Shown here: positions 53,129-62,019 of the stretch, piece after piece
Numbering within the stretch: position 1 is the first letter of the stretch
Layout: every line of letters starts with the position of its first letter
Notes under the pieces: model-generated
Told to the model about the DNA's origin: nothing
Seen by the model: the letters and a program-made list of their open reading frames with translations, nothing else
Databases searched by the model: none
NCBI RefSeq assembly: GCF_900116415.1
Contig: NZ_FPAP01000003.1
Coordinates: 62,001-126,000, forward strand
DNA length: 64,000 bases
Direction: 5' to 3'
Origin: Chryseobacterium formosense
Lineage (GTDB): Bacteria > Bacteroidota > Bacteroidia > Flavobacteriales > Weeksellaceae
Position numbers and translations under genes: made by a program

Positions 53129-55876
53129 TTATTTTTTAATCAACTTACGGGTTACCGTTTGACCGGAATCAGATATTTCAACGAAATAAACTCCAGACGG
53201 AAGGTTCGCAATATTAATTTTATTTTTACCTGAAGAAAGTTTCTGCTTTCCAACAATCAAGCTTCCTTTTGCGTCAAATATTGAATAGTTTGCCGTATTT
53301 GATTTAAGCTCAACAAAAAATTCATTTTGCGCAGGATTAGGATAAACACTCACCTCATCTTTTATCATTTCATTCTGAGAAACGGCAAGCGTAGCAAAAT
53401 TCAATGGAAGAAAAGTGCTTGTGTAAGTATTTTCTTCAGTAATATATCCCTGGAAAGGATTAATAAAAGGTTCGTTCCCGGAAGTTACTTTATAGAATCC
53501 CGTAACTCCGTTTTCTGTCTTAAGCACGTAAGCTCCGGCAGGAACTTTTATCGTATAGTATACTCCGTTTACCTGATTTACAGTTATTGCTTTTGGAGTT
53601 GATACATTACCTGAACCGACAAAACTAATGTTTCCCGTTGCATTAACGAGTACAGGTGTATTTGCAGGAATGATACCATTGGTAATTTGTGTGGATGCTA
53701 CCCCCGTTGCAGACGGAATCATGGTATATGCGGTAACTCCCGACGGAATACTTGCCTCAAAAGGCAGTAATACAACACCATAATCACTGAAATTTCGTGT
53801 GTAGGATGCTGCCGTTGCGGTAAAATTAAATGGCACCTGAAAGTCTTTACCCTGATCTGAAAGAGTAAGTGTACTGCAGACATTTCCTGATACCACGTTT
53901 GTGTTGTGATTGTTCACAGAACTGTTGACGTAAAATAAACTGTTTAGATTTTGAGAGGTATTGCTCCAGGTTGATGTTGCATTAATTCCGGTTGTATTTC
54001 TGAAATCTAATGACGTGTAATAATCATTTTCCAGTGCATCCATAAGATTACTGTCAGTCGATGCGTATGCAGCTTCAAACTTAGATGCTCTTTCGTTTCC
54101 TATATTGAAATATACATCGCCAAGCGTTAATGTAAGAATAGAACTGAAATTTCCGCTTCTTAAACCAATAATACCTTTGCATCCAAAAGGCAGAACGGAT
54201 CTTGATATATCAAATACCAGATTAAAACTACCTGATCCCGGCGTTGGAAACGCTACACTTCCGTAATTGTGATTTCTCAGTGTTCCACTGGCATCAATGT
54301 AATACAATGTTGTATTAGAAGAAGTTGGCAAATTGCTTGTTGTATAACTCAAAACGTTAAATACCAGTTTATTATATCGATCATTTAATGCTACGTATCC
54401 GTTTGCTGCGGTAGTATTTGAACTGATGAGCGGCGTAGAATTATAAAAAGTAACGGTTTGACCAGATAACTGATGCCCTGTACCAAAAGTCGGATTTGTA
54501 GTCGTCTGAGTTTCAATTTTATTGTAGTGCATTTCAGTTCCTGTCATTAAAGAAACAGGCCTGTCTCCACTTTTATTAAAAACAAAAGTCATTACGCTTG
54601 ACGGGCTTACCGTAATCTGCGGTCTGAAAGTATCGGCAGAAAATGTGAATGGAGCAGAAACCATGTTCGAAGTTTGTGACGTTGTTGTACTGGTTCCTGA
54701 ATTGGTAAAGAACGGCAAATCTGCCTTCAGGTTATACGAGTTTGAAGATGAGTTAATGACCACCAATGTAATCTGGTTTCCATCCTGTGAAATGTATGAT
54801 GAACCTTCCAACGCTCCATTGGCTACTTCCCATTTAGCATCAATTCTCCTTTTACCCGTTGTCGTCTTTGCGAACTGCGATAAAATATATCCTCTTTTTG
54901 TCATCTCACCTGCTACAGTACCATTTGTACCATCACCCATCATTCCGTAGTATCTTTTTGATGCGTAATGAACCCATGCGTTGATATTACCAAGAATAGC
55001 ATTATTTACGCTTCTTGCAAAAGTAAAACCGTCAATCGACCAATTAAAGTCTCTTGCAGGCACACTGGTATTGGAATTCCAGTTGATGAGATATTCTGTC
55101 TGCCAGATTTGTTTATTATAATTTTGAAATTGCTTGTACACAGACTGCATAGATCCATATTGATGACCTCCATACACTTCAAAATTTGCCATCACTGCAG
55201 GACTTAAAAAAGCATTTGCGAAATTATCCGTAAAACCTACACTTTCCGGAGCAATGACATTACAGTTGATCAAATGTCCATAGTCTTTAACGAAAGTAGC
55301 AATTTGTGTCGGTGTCCAGATACAACCTTGGTATTGCGCCATCTCATCGGGCTCGTTCTGTATAGAAATATAATCAAGTGTCACTCCGTTGGTTGCCAGA
55401 TAAGTCACGAAACTATTGAGATGAAGAGCATAATCCTGATAATTTGCAGGTTTCAAATAACCAATCTGCTGTACTCCGTTCGTATCCGTGTACACTGCGT
55501 TAACGTGATTATTGGTTTTCCATGCTGCAGGCATTGTCCAAGGGCTTGCAAATACAATCAATCCCATTGATTGTGCCAATTGTGCTGTAGCCAAAACCTG
55601 AGGCCAGTTGGAACTATCTTCCGGAATATACAGCCTCAGCATATTGTATCCCGCATCAGTTGCACCAGTTCCCCAAAGTTTCTGAATTTCTGTTGGCGTC
55701 ATATGATTGTAGGCAAACTGCGGACTGCAGACGAAACCTCCGAATCCTGTAATATTCTGATAAGTAATGTTCTTATCAATCTTTACCTTTGCAGTCTGTG
55801 TACTCTGTGCATTAAGATGCCCTGTGAATATGATGCTTGCTATGGCAGCAAGTACTAAATTGACGATTTTTCTCAT
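53129..55876 (-). CDS. GH30 xylanase with long C-terminal extension and T9SS type-A sorting domain
   Basis: 915 residues, signal peptide to ~23. GH30 barrel at ~30-330: 'ITGFGGFVCSPQFAYNHMTP', 'YNMLRLYIPEDSSNWP', 'ASPWTMPAAWKTN', acid/base Glu175 in 'SIQNEPDEM', nucleophile Glu261 in 'IWQTEYLINW', then a beta-sandwich to ~420. Residues ~440-840 are an unassigned beta-rich region. The last ~75 residues are a T9SS type-A domain ('VYPNPAQNEFFVEL', 'GVYFVEISDSG', 'KLIKK'). It probably cleaves glucuronoxylan at the cell surface or outside; the subfamily is not certain. Last gene before the terminator at 53.1 kb. Confidence 0.88.
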   Translation of the reverse strand: MRKIVNLVLAAIASIIFTGHLNAQSTQTAKVKIDKNITYQNITGFGGFVCSPQFAYNHMTPTEIQKLWGTGATDAGYNMLRLYIPEDSSNWPQVLATAQLAQSMGLIVFASPWTMPAAWKTNNHVNAVYTDTNGVQQIGYLKPANYQDYALHLNSFVTYLATNGVTLDYISIQNEPDEMAQYQGCIWTPTQIATFVKDYGHLINCNVIAPESVGFTDNFANAFLSPAVMANFEVYGGHQYGSMQSVYKQFQNYNKQIWQTEYLINWNSNTSVPARDFNWSIDGFTFARSVNNAILGNINAWVHYASKRYYGMMGDGTNGTVAGEMTKRGYILSQFAKTTTGKRRIDAKWEVANGALEGSSYISQDGNQITLVVINSSSNSYNLKADLPFFTNSGTSTTTSQTSNMVSAPFTFSADTFRPQITVSPSSVMTFVFNKSGDRPVSLMTGTEMHYNKIETQTTTNPTFGTGHQLSGQTVTFYNSTPLISSNTTAANGYVALNDRYNKLVFNVLSYTTSNLPTSSNTTLYYIDASGTLRNHNYGSVAFPTPGSGSFNLVFDISRSVLPFGCKGIIGLRSGNFSSILTLTLGDVYFNIGNERASKFEAAYASTDSNLMDALENDYYTSLDFRNTTGINATSTWSNTSQNLNSLFYVNSSVNNHNTNVVSGNVCSTLTLSDQGKDFQVPFNFTATAASYTRNFSDYGVVLLPFEASIPSGVTAYTMIPSATGVASTQITNGIIPANTPVLVNATGNISFVGSGNVSTPKAITVNQVNGVYYTIKVPAGAYVLKTENGVTGFYKVTSGNEPFINPFQGYITEENTYTSTFLPLNFATLAVSQNEMIKDEVSVYPNPAQNEFFVELKSNTANYSIFDAKGSLIVGKQKLSSGKNKINIANLPSGVYFVEISDSGQTVTRKLIKK

Positions 55877-55967
55877 AATAATAATTTGATTTTAAGTGTG
55901 ACATAAATTTTAATTTAACTCAATATGTTATTATTGTTTTTTTGAAATAAAATGTGTGGAAAATTGA

Positions 55968-58496
55968 TTATTTTCCTGAATAATCGCTTTCCGGTGCTCC
56001 CAAATAACTTGGCTTAAGTCCTCCTGTATTGATTAAAATCTTTTCTAAAACAATTCCCGGTTCTAAAACTCTGAAACGTAAAGTATGTTTTCCCGGTTGA
56101 GAAATTTGATGCTTGGTAATTGATTTAATGATATGTTCCGACTGCCATCTTCCCAATTCGCCTTTGTAATGGCCATTGAAATTAACAGTTTGCGGAGTTC
56201 CGTCGTCAAAAGAAATTTCGCAGCGCAATCCTTTGTTGTGATTATAATTTAAAGTGGGAGCTAAAAGAAGCTGAACTTCAAATTCTCCTTTGGATTCGAA
56301 ATTAATATCGTATTCCAGATAAATATTTTCATCAGTTTTTGGATAAGCATTCTGTGGAAATGTGCTAATTCCAGATTTTGTCTTTCCGAAATCAGGAATC
56401 ATTTCCCAATGAATTCGGTCAGAATTATTCATTCTTGCAAAATTTTCCGCTTCAATTGAAACATACCCATTTTTCTCCTGAAATACTTTCTCTTTCGGCA
56501 CATTTGTTTCCGAAACATACGTGACTTCAGGCATTACATTTACTTTTCCGTCAAACCAGGCTTTGTATCCTATCTTCATCTGGTCCATCATATGCGTCCA
56601 TTTTCCGTTGGCAATTACATTGTTATATTTATTGTCGAGATACGTATTTCTTTCAAAACACTCCTTCACTTTCTCTGCATAATAATTAGCCTGAATGTCA
56701 TTTTTGGCTGCCAGTTCTTTGTTTTTAGCAACTGCATAATACATTTCATACAAATTACTGCACGCATCAATCGGATAAAGAACCAACTGATAGTATGCAT
56801 CCTGATATTCAGTAGGAATCTTTTCTTTCAAACGTAATGCATCTACTGCCAAAGCTCTATAATCATTCAAAACCGTTTCAAATTCATTATAATTTTCCAG
56901 ACTGAATGTTTTGCTATCCAACGTTTCCGGTGTTACTCTGCGGTTGTATTTGGCATAAAGGTTAATCATTCTGGCAATTTCTTTTGAATGTTTTTCGCCA
57001 AATTGCTGCGCAGACCATTTTTCCGTGTATTCAAAAAGGTTTTTAGAATTAAACTGTTTCGGATTCCAAGCCATCTCCAGAAAGAAACTGATTGGAAATT
57101 CCATTGGTTTCAAATCACCAACATTCACGACCCAGACTTTGTCTACTTTATGTTCATAAGAAAGATTCATCTGCTCCCAAACTCTCTGAATCGGACTGAT
57201 GTTAATCCACTTAGAATTTCTCGGCCCACCTACATAATCGAAGTGATAGTACATTCCGTAACCTCCCTTATGTAAAGGTTTTGAAAGGTCGGGAAGCTTT
57301 CTTACATTACCCCAATTGTCATCACAAAACAGCAAAATCACATCATCCGGAACTCTCATTCCTTTGTCATAATAATCCTGAACTTCTTTGTACAAAGCCC
57401 AAACCTGAGGTGTTTTCTCTGCTCTTTTTCCTGTCACATTTTGTATAATTTTGCGCTGGTCTTTTACAATATTCTCCAATAAGGAAATATTGGTTCCCTC
57501 TCCCATTGCTTCATCGCCATCACCACGCATTCCGACAGTGACCAATTTTTCCCAATTTTTACTTCTTACGATTCCGGCTTTCCAGAAATCCTGCAAGACT
57601 TTGGCGTTTTTAGAATAATCCCAAACGTTCGGAAGGTTGTTTTTTTTGATGTATCGGTGCCAGTCTGCCTGTGCCTGAGCCATTGGTTCGTGGTGCGAAG
57701 TTCCCATTATAATTCCCATTTCGTTGGCTAATGGTCCGCTCAACGCATCGTCGTCATAGAATGCTTTTCCCCACATTGCAGGCCAGAGGTAATTGGCTTT
57801 TGAACGAAGAAGCAATTCAAAAACCTTTTCGTAAAATTTAGAATTGATCCCGCCAAAAGTAGCTCTTGCCCAACCACCAAGCGAAGGTTCTTCATCATTC
57901 AGAAAAATTCCACGGTATTCTACAGCAGGTTCTCCATCGGTATAAATTCCTTTTTTGAAGTATAAATTTTCCTTTGCTTCAACCGGAACATCCGCCCAAT
58001 AATGCCAGGGCGAAACACCAATCTGCTGAGAAACTTCATAAATCCCATAAATCGTCCCTCTTTTGTCACTGCCTGCAATCACAATGGCTTCCGAAACTCC
58101 GGGAAACGGATTGCTAATATTTTGGATAATGTATTTTTCGCGTTTTCCGGTTAATGCTTTTACGTCAATCTTTTTTTGTCTGATTAAATCATCAATCACC
58201 GATTTTGTTCCTACCGTTCCAATGATGATTAAAGGAGCATTGATTCCGGAAATCTGATTCAAAATCGTTGGTTCCTCACCTGTTACTTTCTGGAAATCGG
58301 ATTGCAGGTTTTTGACAGCTCTCAATATTCCTGTATCAATATTATTGTTAGTAAATAATGAGATACTGACTGATTTATCTTTCAGGAGAATAGCATCATC
58401 GCTTTTTTTTGTTGTGATAAATGGTTCTGTCGCCTGTCCATTTAAACAAGCACCAAACAGCAGTACAAAGAGAAATAGTATCGGTAATCTGTTCAT
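55968..58496 (-). CDS. Xylan alpha-1,2-glucuronidase, GH115
   Basis: 842 residues. A signal peptide with lipobox-like 'LLFGAC' (Cys17) suggests lipid anchoring. GH115 features: the N-terminal domain with 'IIIGTVGTKSVIDDLIRQKKI', then 'AIVIAGSDKRGTIYGIYEVSQQIGVSPWHYWADVP' (partly quoted), 'VEYRGIFLNDEEPSLGGWA', 'RSKANYLWPAMWGKAFYDDD', 'GIIMGTSHHEPMAQAQADWHRY' and 'VGMRGDGDEAMGEGTN', with a C-terminal beta domain. GH115 removes methylglucuronic acid from internal xylose units of polymeric xylan, complementing GH67. 91 bp before GH30 in the same orientation. Confidence 0.92.
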   Translation of the reverse strand: MNRLPILFLFVLLFGACLNGQATEPFITTKKSDDAILLKDKSVSISLFTNNNIDTGILRAVKNLQSDFQKVTGEEPTILNQISGINAPLIIIGTVGTKSVIDDLIRQKKIDVKALTGKREKYIIQNISNPFPGVSEAIVIAGSDKRGTIYGIYEVSQQIGVSPWHYWADVPVEAKENLYFKKGIYTDGEPAVEYRGIFLNDEEPSLGGWARATFGGINSKFYEKVFELLLRSKANYLWPAMWGKAFYDDDALSGPLANEMGIIMGTSHHEPMAQAQADWHRYIKKNNLPNVWDYSKNAKVLQDFWKAGIVRSKNWEKLVTVGMRGDGDEAMGEGTNISLLENIVKDQRKIIQNVTGKRAEKTPQVWALYKEVQDYYDKGMRVPDDVILLFCDDNWGNVRKLPDLSKPLHKGGYGMYYHFDYVGGPRNSKWINISPIQRVWEQMNLSYEHKVDKVWVVNVGDLKPMEFPISFFLEMAWNPKQFNSKNLFEYTEKWSAQQFGEKHSKEIARMINLYAKYNRRVTPETLDSKTFSLENYNEFETVLNDYRALAVDALRLKEKIPTEYQDAYYQLVLYPIDACSNLYEMYYAVAKNKELAAKNDIQANYYAEKVKECFERNTYLDNKYNNVIANGKWTHMMDQMKIGYKAWFDGKVNVMPEVTYVSETNVPKEKVFQEKNGYVSIEAENFARMNNSDRIHWEMIPDFGKTKSGISTFPQNAYPKTDENIYLEYDINFESKGEFEVQLLLAPTLNYNHNKGLRCEISFDDGTPQTVNFNGHYKGELGRWQSEHIIKSITKHQISQPGKHTLRFRVLEPGIVLEKILINTGGLKPSYLGAPESDYSGK

Positions 58497-58581
58497 AATC
58501 TTTATTTTGATTTAATTGAAACTTTATAGATTCTGAAAACCTATAAGGTTTAGTTTAACATTTATTGGTTGCGAATTGCAC

Positions 58582-58666
58582 GCAGCCCGGCTTGAACGGA
58601 GCTCTTTTTGTGAGGAGGTACGACGAGCAAAAAAGCGGGAGTGGAAGACGGATTAAGCTGCCCAAA
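58582..58666. repeat. Dispersed structured repeat, copy 4
   Basis: GCAGCCCGGCTTGAACGGA start, GCTCTTTTTGT and GCAAAAAAGCGGGA tracts, and GTGGAAGACGGATTAAG-CTGCCC end. Between the GH115 and GH97 genes, plus orientation. Confidence 0.75.
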
Positions 58667-58677
58667 TTATTCCTGTA

Positions 58678-60621
58678 TCAATTCTTCAACACAAATCCCC
58701 CATTCGGCTGAATTTCAATTTCAAATTCTCCTTTTTTATTGATAGAAACCGATTTTGTAAAAGTGTTTCCGTTTTTATCATCATTAATAAGCTCCAGATT
58801 TTTACCAGCCAACATCGGAAGATAAAGTTTAAGTTTTTTAGAAGTTTTTTCAGCATTTACACCCACAACATACCATTTGTCATTATGTCTTCTCGCAATA
58901 ACAGAATATTTCCCGGGATAACCGTCGATGAAAACCGTTTCATCCCAAAGCGTGGGAACTTCTTTTATAAAATCCAACTGGAATTTTGGAGCATCGGTAA
59001 GGTTATTCGGCATTATTCCAAACATCTGAATCGGATTCTGAAACAAAACTGCTGTCGCCAACTGAAAACCATCTGTGGTATGTCTTTTATTTTTTTCCTT
59101 ATTGGATTTAGTTAAAAATTTATTGAGAAAAGTTCCGCCAAATTCCATACTTCCCACCGTATTTCTGATGAAAGGATGTAAGGTTGCAAAAAATGCTTCC
59201 TGCTTGCGGACATCTTCCGAAAAATAAAGCATTTCCGAGGCTAAAACGGCTTCGCTTCCAGCATAATTCGGATACATTACTTCCCAACCTCTCGGCAAAG
59301 TAGCTCCGTGGAAAATAATCATCAGACCAAAATCATTGGCATCCGACAAAATATCTTCGTACAGACGCATTGTTTCCTGTTTGTCTCCTCCAAAAAAATC
59401 GACTTTCAGACCTTTTACGCCGGCTTCTTTCAGCCATTTCATTTCTTTTTTTCGCTCTACGGAACTGCTCATTTTGTTTCTTGGTCCCATTGGCGCATCA
59501 TTGGCGGCTCCGTTGGAATTATACCAAAGCATTACGCCCACATTTTTAGATTTGGCGTATTGAACGAGTTCTTTCATCCTGTCTTTTCCAATGTTTTTAT
59601 CCCAAAGCGCATCTATCAAAATGAATTCATAACCAAGTTTTGATGCCAAATCAATAAATTTGGTCTGGTCGTCATAATTCATACTGTTGTCCTGCCATAG
59701 AATCCAGCTCCAGGTAGATTTTCCGAATTGATATCTCTGCGAAGGTTCATAAAGAGGTTCTACAACATCAAATGGAATGGTCGTTTCAACTGTCGGTTTC
59801 AAAGAATCTCCAATCGTAATCGTTCTCCACGGAGTTTTTCCGGGCAAAGAAAGTGCTGCTCCTGAACTTCCGAAACCGTTGTTTTCCGCCATATTCGGAT
59901 AGGCAACCTGATAAAGATTTTTATCTGAAGTGGTGTTGAGATGAGAAGCACAATACAAACTACTAACTCCAGTTTCTGAAAGCAAAACCCAGCCCTCGTT
60001 TCCGATATGAAAAAGTCCAGGGAAAACGTAACCATAATCAGCTTTCGTTCCTAAATCTGCATCGGCTTTGTACCCGCTTTCGTAGCTTGGCGCTGTGCGT
60101 GCAAAACCGGTCATCGGTTTCATCATTGGCGAAAGAAATGTTGTCGTCTGTGGCGGAAATCGATATCCCGTAACTTCTGATTGCACAACAACACTGAAAC
60201 GGTCTTTCATTGGCGGAATTTCATATCTAAAAGCAATATTGTTGTCACTTACCTGAAACTCAATTCCAATATTGAATTGGTCTTGATTGGTAAAACTGAC
60301 AGTCAATGTATTGGCTTTGTACTCAACTTCGGATTTTTTGATTTTTTCGTTGCTGTATTTTTTGGAAACGAAATCCTTTTTACTGTTGATGAATTTTAAA
60401 TTTTTAGAAAAATCTGATTCATTGGTTATCAATCCCAAAGGAGATTTTTCGAGCATCATTTTTCCCTGAAAATTCAAAGAATATAATGCTTTTCCGTCTT
60501 CTGAAAATACATTCAGTTTCAGTTTTCCGTCCGGACTTGAAACTTCGGCAACCTGTGCTTTAACCTTTGATAAAAAACAAAAGCTGATGAATATTATAAA
60601 TAAAAGTGTAAATTTTTTCAT
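58678..60621 (-). CDS. GH97 alpha-galactosidase/alpha-glucosidase-like enzyme
   Basis: 647 residues with signal peptide ('LLFIIFISFCFLSKVKAQ'). GH97 layout: an N-terminal beta-supersandwich (~23-280, 'VSSPDGKLKLNVFSEDGKALYSLNFQGK'), a catalytic barrel ('KSTWSWILWQDNSMNYDDQTKFIDLASKLGYEFILID', partly quoted; 'GVMLWYNSNGAANDAPMGPRN') and a C-terminal beta domain. Asp408 in 'GLKVDFFGGD' lies where retaining GH97 members carry the nucleophile, arguing for an alpha-galactosidase-type rather than SusB-type inverting enzyme. The neighbouring GH27 gene fits galactose release. 7 bp after the upstream GH43 gene. Confidence 0.88.
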   Translation of the reverse strand: MKKFTLLFIIFISFCFLSKVKAQVAEVSSPDGKLKLNVFSEDGKALYSLNFQGKMMLEKSPLGLITNESDFSKNLKFINSKKDFVSKKYSNEKIKKSEVEYKANTLTVSFTNQDQFNIGIEFQVSDNNIAFRYEIPPMKDRFSVVVQSEVTGYRFPPQTTTFLSPMMKPMTGFARTAPSYESGYKADADLGTKADYGYVFPGLFHIGNEGWVLLSETGVSSLYCASHLNTTSDKNLYQVAYPNMAENNGFGSSGAALSLPGKTPWRTITIGDSLKPTVETTIPFDVVEPLYEPSQRYQFGKSTWSWILWQDNSMNYDDQTKFIDLASKLGYEFILIDALWDKNIGKDRMKELVQYAKSKNVGVMLWYNSNGAANDAPMGPRNKMSSSVERKKEMKWLKEAGVKGLKVDFFGGDKQETMRLYEDILSDANDFGLMIIFHGATLPRGWEVMYPNYAGSEAVLASEMLYFSEDVRKQEAFFATLHPFIRNTVGSMEFGGTFLNKFLTKSNKEKNKRHTTDGFQLATAVLFQNPIQMFGIMPNNLTDAPKFQLDFIKEVPTLWDETVFIDGYPGKYSVIARRHNDKWYVVGVNAEKTSKKLKLYLPMLAGKNLELINDDKNGNTFTKSVSINKKGEFEIEIQPNGGFVLKN

Positions 60622-60627
60622 TTTAAA

Positions 60628-61995
60628 TTATTTTGAAAACATCCAATAATCGAAAAACATAATGTCTTTTTCTGCTTTGCCATTAAATACGAAATACAGA
60701 TTATGAACGCCTGTAATTTTATTGGACAAATTGATTTTAACCGTTTCAAAACGGTCATCTCCACCAGTCATCGGAACTTTTATAGTTCCGACAATCGGTC
60801 CATCCAAACTGTCTAAATGAACATCCATCGTAACACCGCTATTATGCGTAGTTCCTACTCTTGCAGAAAAAGTTGTTGCGCTATCTTTTCCAAAATCAAC
60901 ATTTTTTACACTTGTGTAAGCACCGTTTTTCTTTGCTTTAATGAAAACTCCGGCGACTTTGTTCTGATAAGACTTGATATTTTCCGACCACGAAATCATT
61001 TCCGCCTGATTGAATGCGTAAGGGTTGACAGCTGCAATAGCTTTGGAAATTCCATTGGTCATTTTGAAAGGCGAAATAGAACCATCTTTATTAAATTCTA
61101 ATTCCTGCACACTTACCGACCTTGTAAATCCGCTTCCGCCTGGTAATGCACCGTTGTGATAGAAGAAATAAGTTTTCCCTCTGAAATCAATCACGCCGGG
61201 ATGATTGGTAAAAGATTTTCCTTCCGCAGGCATTATGATTCCGCCATATTTCCACGGACCTTGCGGACTTTTGCTGGTGGAATAGCCTATAAACTCGGGC
61301 AACGGACCGCCCGGCCAAAAAAGATAATATAAATTTTTACGTTTGTAAAGCCACGGACCTTCTTCATATTTTGTGGGTCTTTCCGGATTGCCCTCTCTTT
61401 TTCCGAAAGATTCTTCGGTCATCGGAACTTCAACAATTTCACCGGAATAGGAAATCATATCTTCATTTAGTTTTACGGATTTAAGTTTAGGATTTCCCCA
61501 ATAGAGATACGCTTGACCATCATCATCAATAAAAACCGTCGGGTCGATATCTCCCCATTCGCTCTGAACAAGCGGTTTTCCCAGCGGGTCGTGAAACGGA
61601 CCAAACGGACTGTCGGCAACCGCAACTCCAATTGCACCTTTGTTATTGGTTTTCGAAATCATTGGGACATACATAAAGAATTTACCGTTCCTTTCGATGC
61701 ACTGTGCTGCCCACGCATCACGTTTTGCCCAATCGAAATCATTGTAGGAAAGAATCACGCCGTGGTCTGTCCAGTTGACCATATCATTGGTGGAAAACAG
61801 CTTCCAATTGTTCATTGTAAACCACGTAGAATCGTCTTCGTCGTGACTGGTGTAAACATACAAACGATCGTTGAAAACCATCGGCGCCGGGTCTGCTGTG
61901 TAAGCGGTTTGAATGATGGGATTCTGTGCAGACAAAACTCCCGCATATCCTATTAACAGAGTACTTAACGCTGACTTTATTATATTTTTCTTCAT
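60628..61995 (-). CDS. Secreted GH43 with C-terminal CBM6-like domain (arabinoxylan arabinofuranohydrolase-like)
   Basis: 455 residues from the ATG at 61995 ('[24 protein letters not shown]' signal peptide, partly quoted); an upstream start seven codons earlier is less likely. GH43 motifs: '[23 protein letters not shown]' (base Asp), '[22 protein letters not shown]' and '[21 protein letters not shown]' (acid Glu). The C-terminal ~140 residues are a CBM6-like beta-sandwich ('[13 protein letters not shown]', '[21 protein letters not shown]', '[11 protein letters not shown]'). Closest to Bacteroidota arabinoxylan arabinofuranosidases. It is a tandem paralogue of the next gene. Confidence 0.88.
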   Translation of the reverse strand: MKKNIIKSALSTLLIGYAGVLSAQNPIIQTAYTADPAPMVFNDRLYVYTSHDEDDSTWFTMNNWKLFSTNDMVNWTDHGVILSYNDFDWAKRDAWAAQCIERNGKFFMYVPMISKTNNKGAIGVAVADSPFGPFHDPLGKPLVQSEWGDIDPTVFIDDDGQAYLYWGNPKLKSVKLNEDMISYSGEIVEVPMTEESFGKREGNPERPTKYEEGPWLYKRKNLYYLFWPGGPLPEFIGYSTSKSPQGPWKYGGIIMPAEGKSFTNHPGVIDFRGKTYFFYHNGALPGGSGFTRSVSVQELEFNKDGSISPFKMTNGISKAIAAVNPYAFNQAEMISWSENIKSYQNKVAGVFIKAKKNGAYTSVKNVDFGKDSATTFSARVGTTHNSGVTMDVHLDSLDGPIVGTIKVPMTGGDDRFETVKINLSNKITGVHNLYFVFNGKAEKDIMFFDYWMFSK

Positions 61996-62019
61996 TTTTA
62001 AATAATTAACATTCAAACA

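Noticed and set aside
55892..55912. AraR-like half-site upstream of the GH30 gene
   Set aside because: TAAGTGT is present but the second half (AATTTTA) does not match the palindrome.
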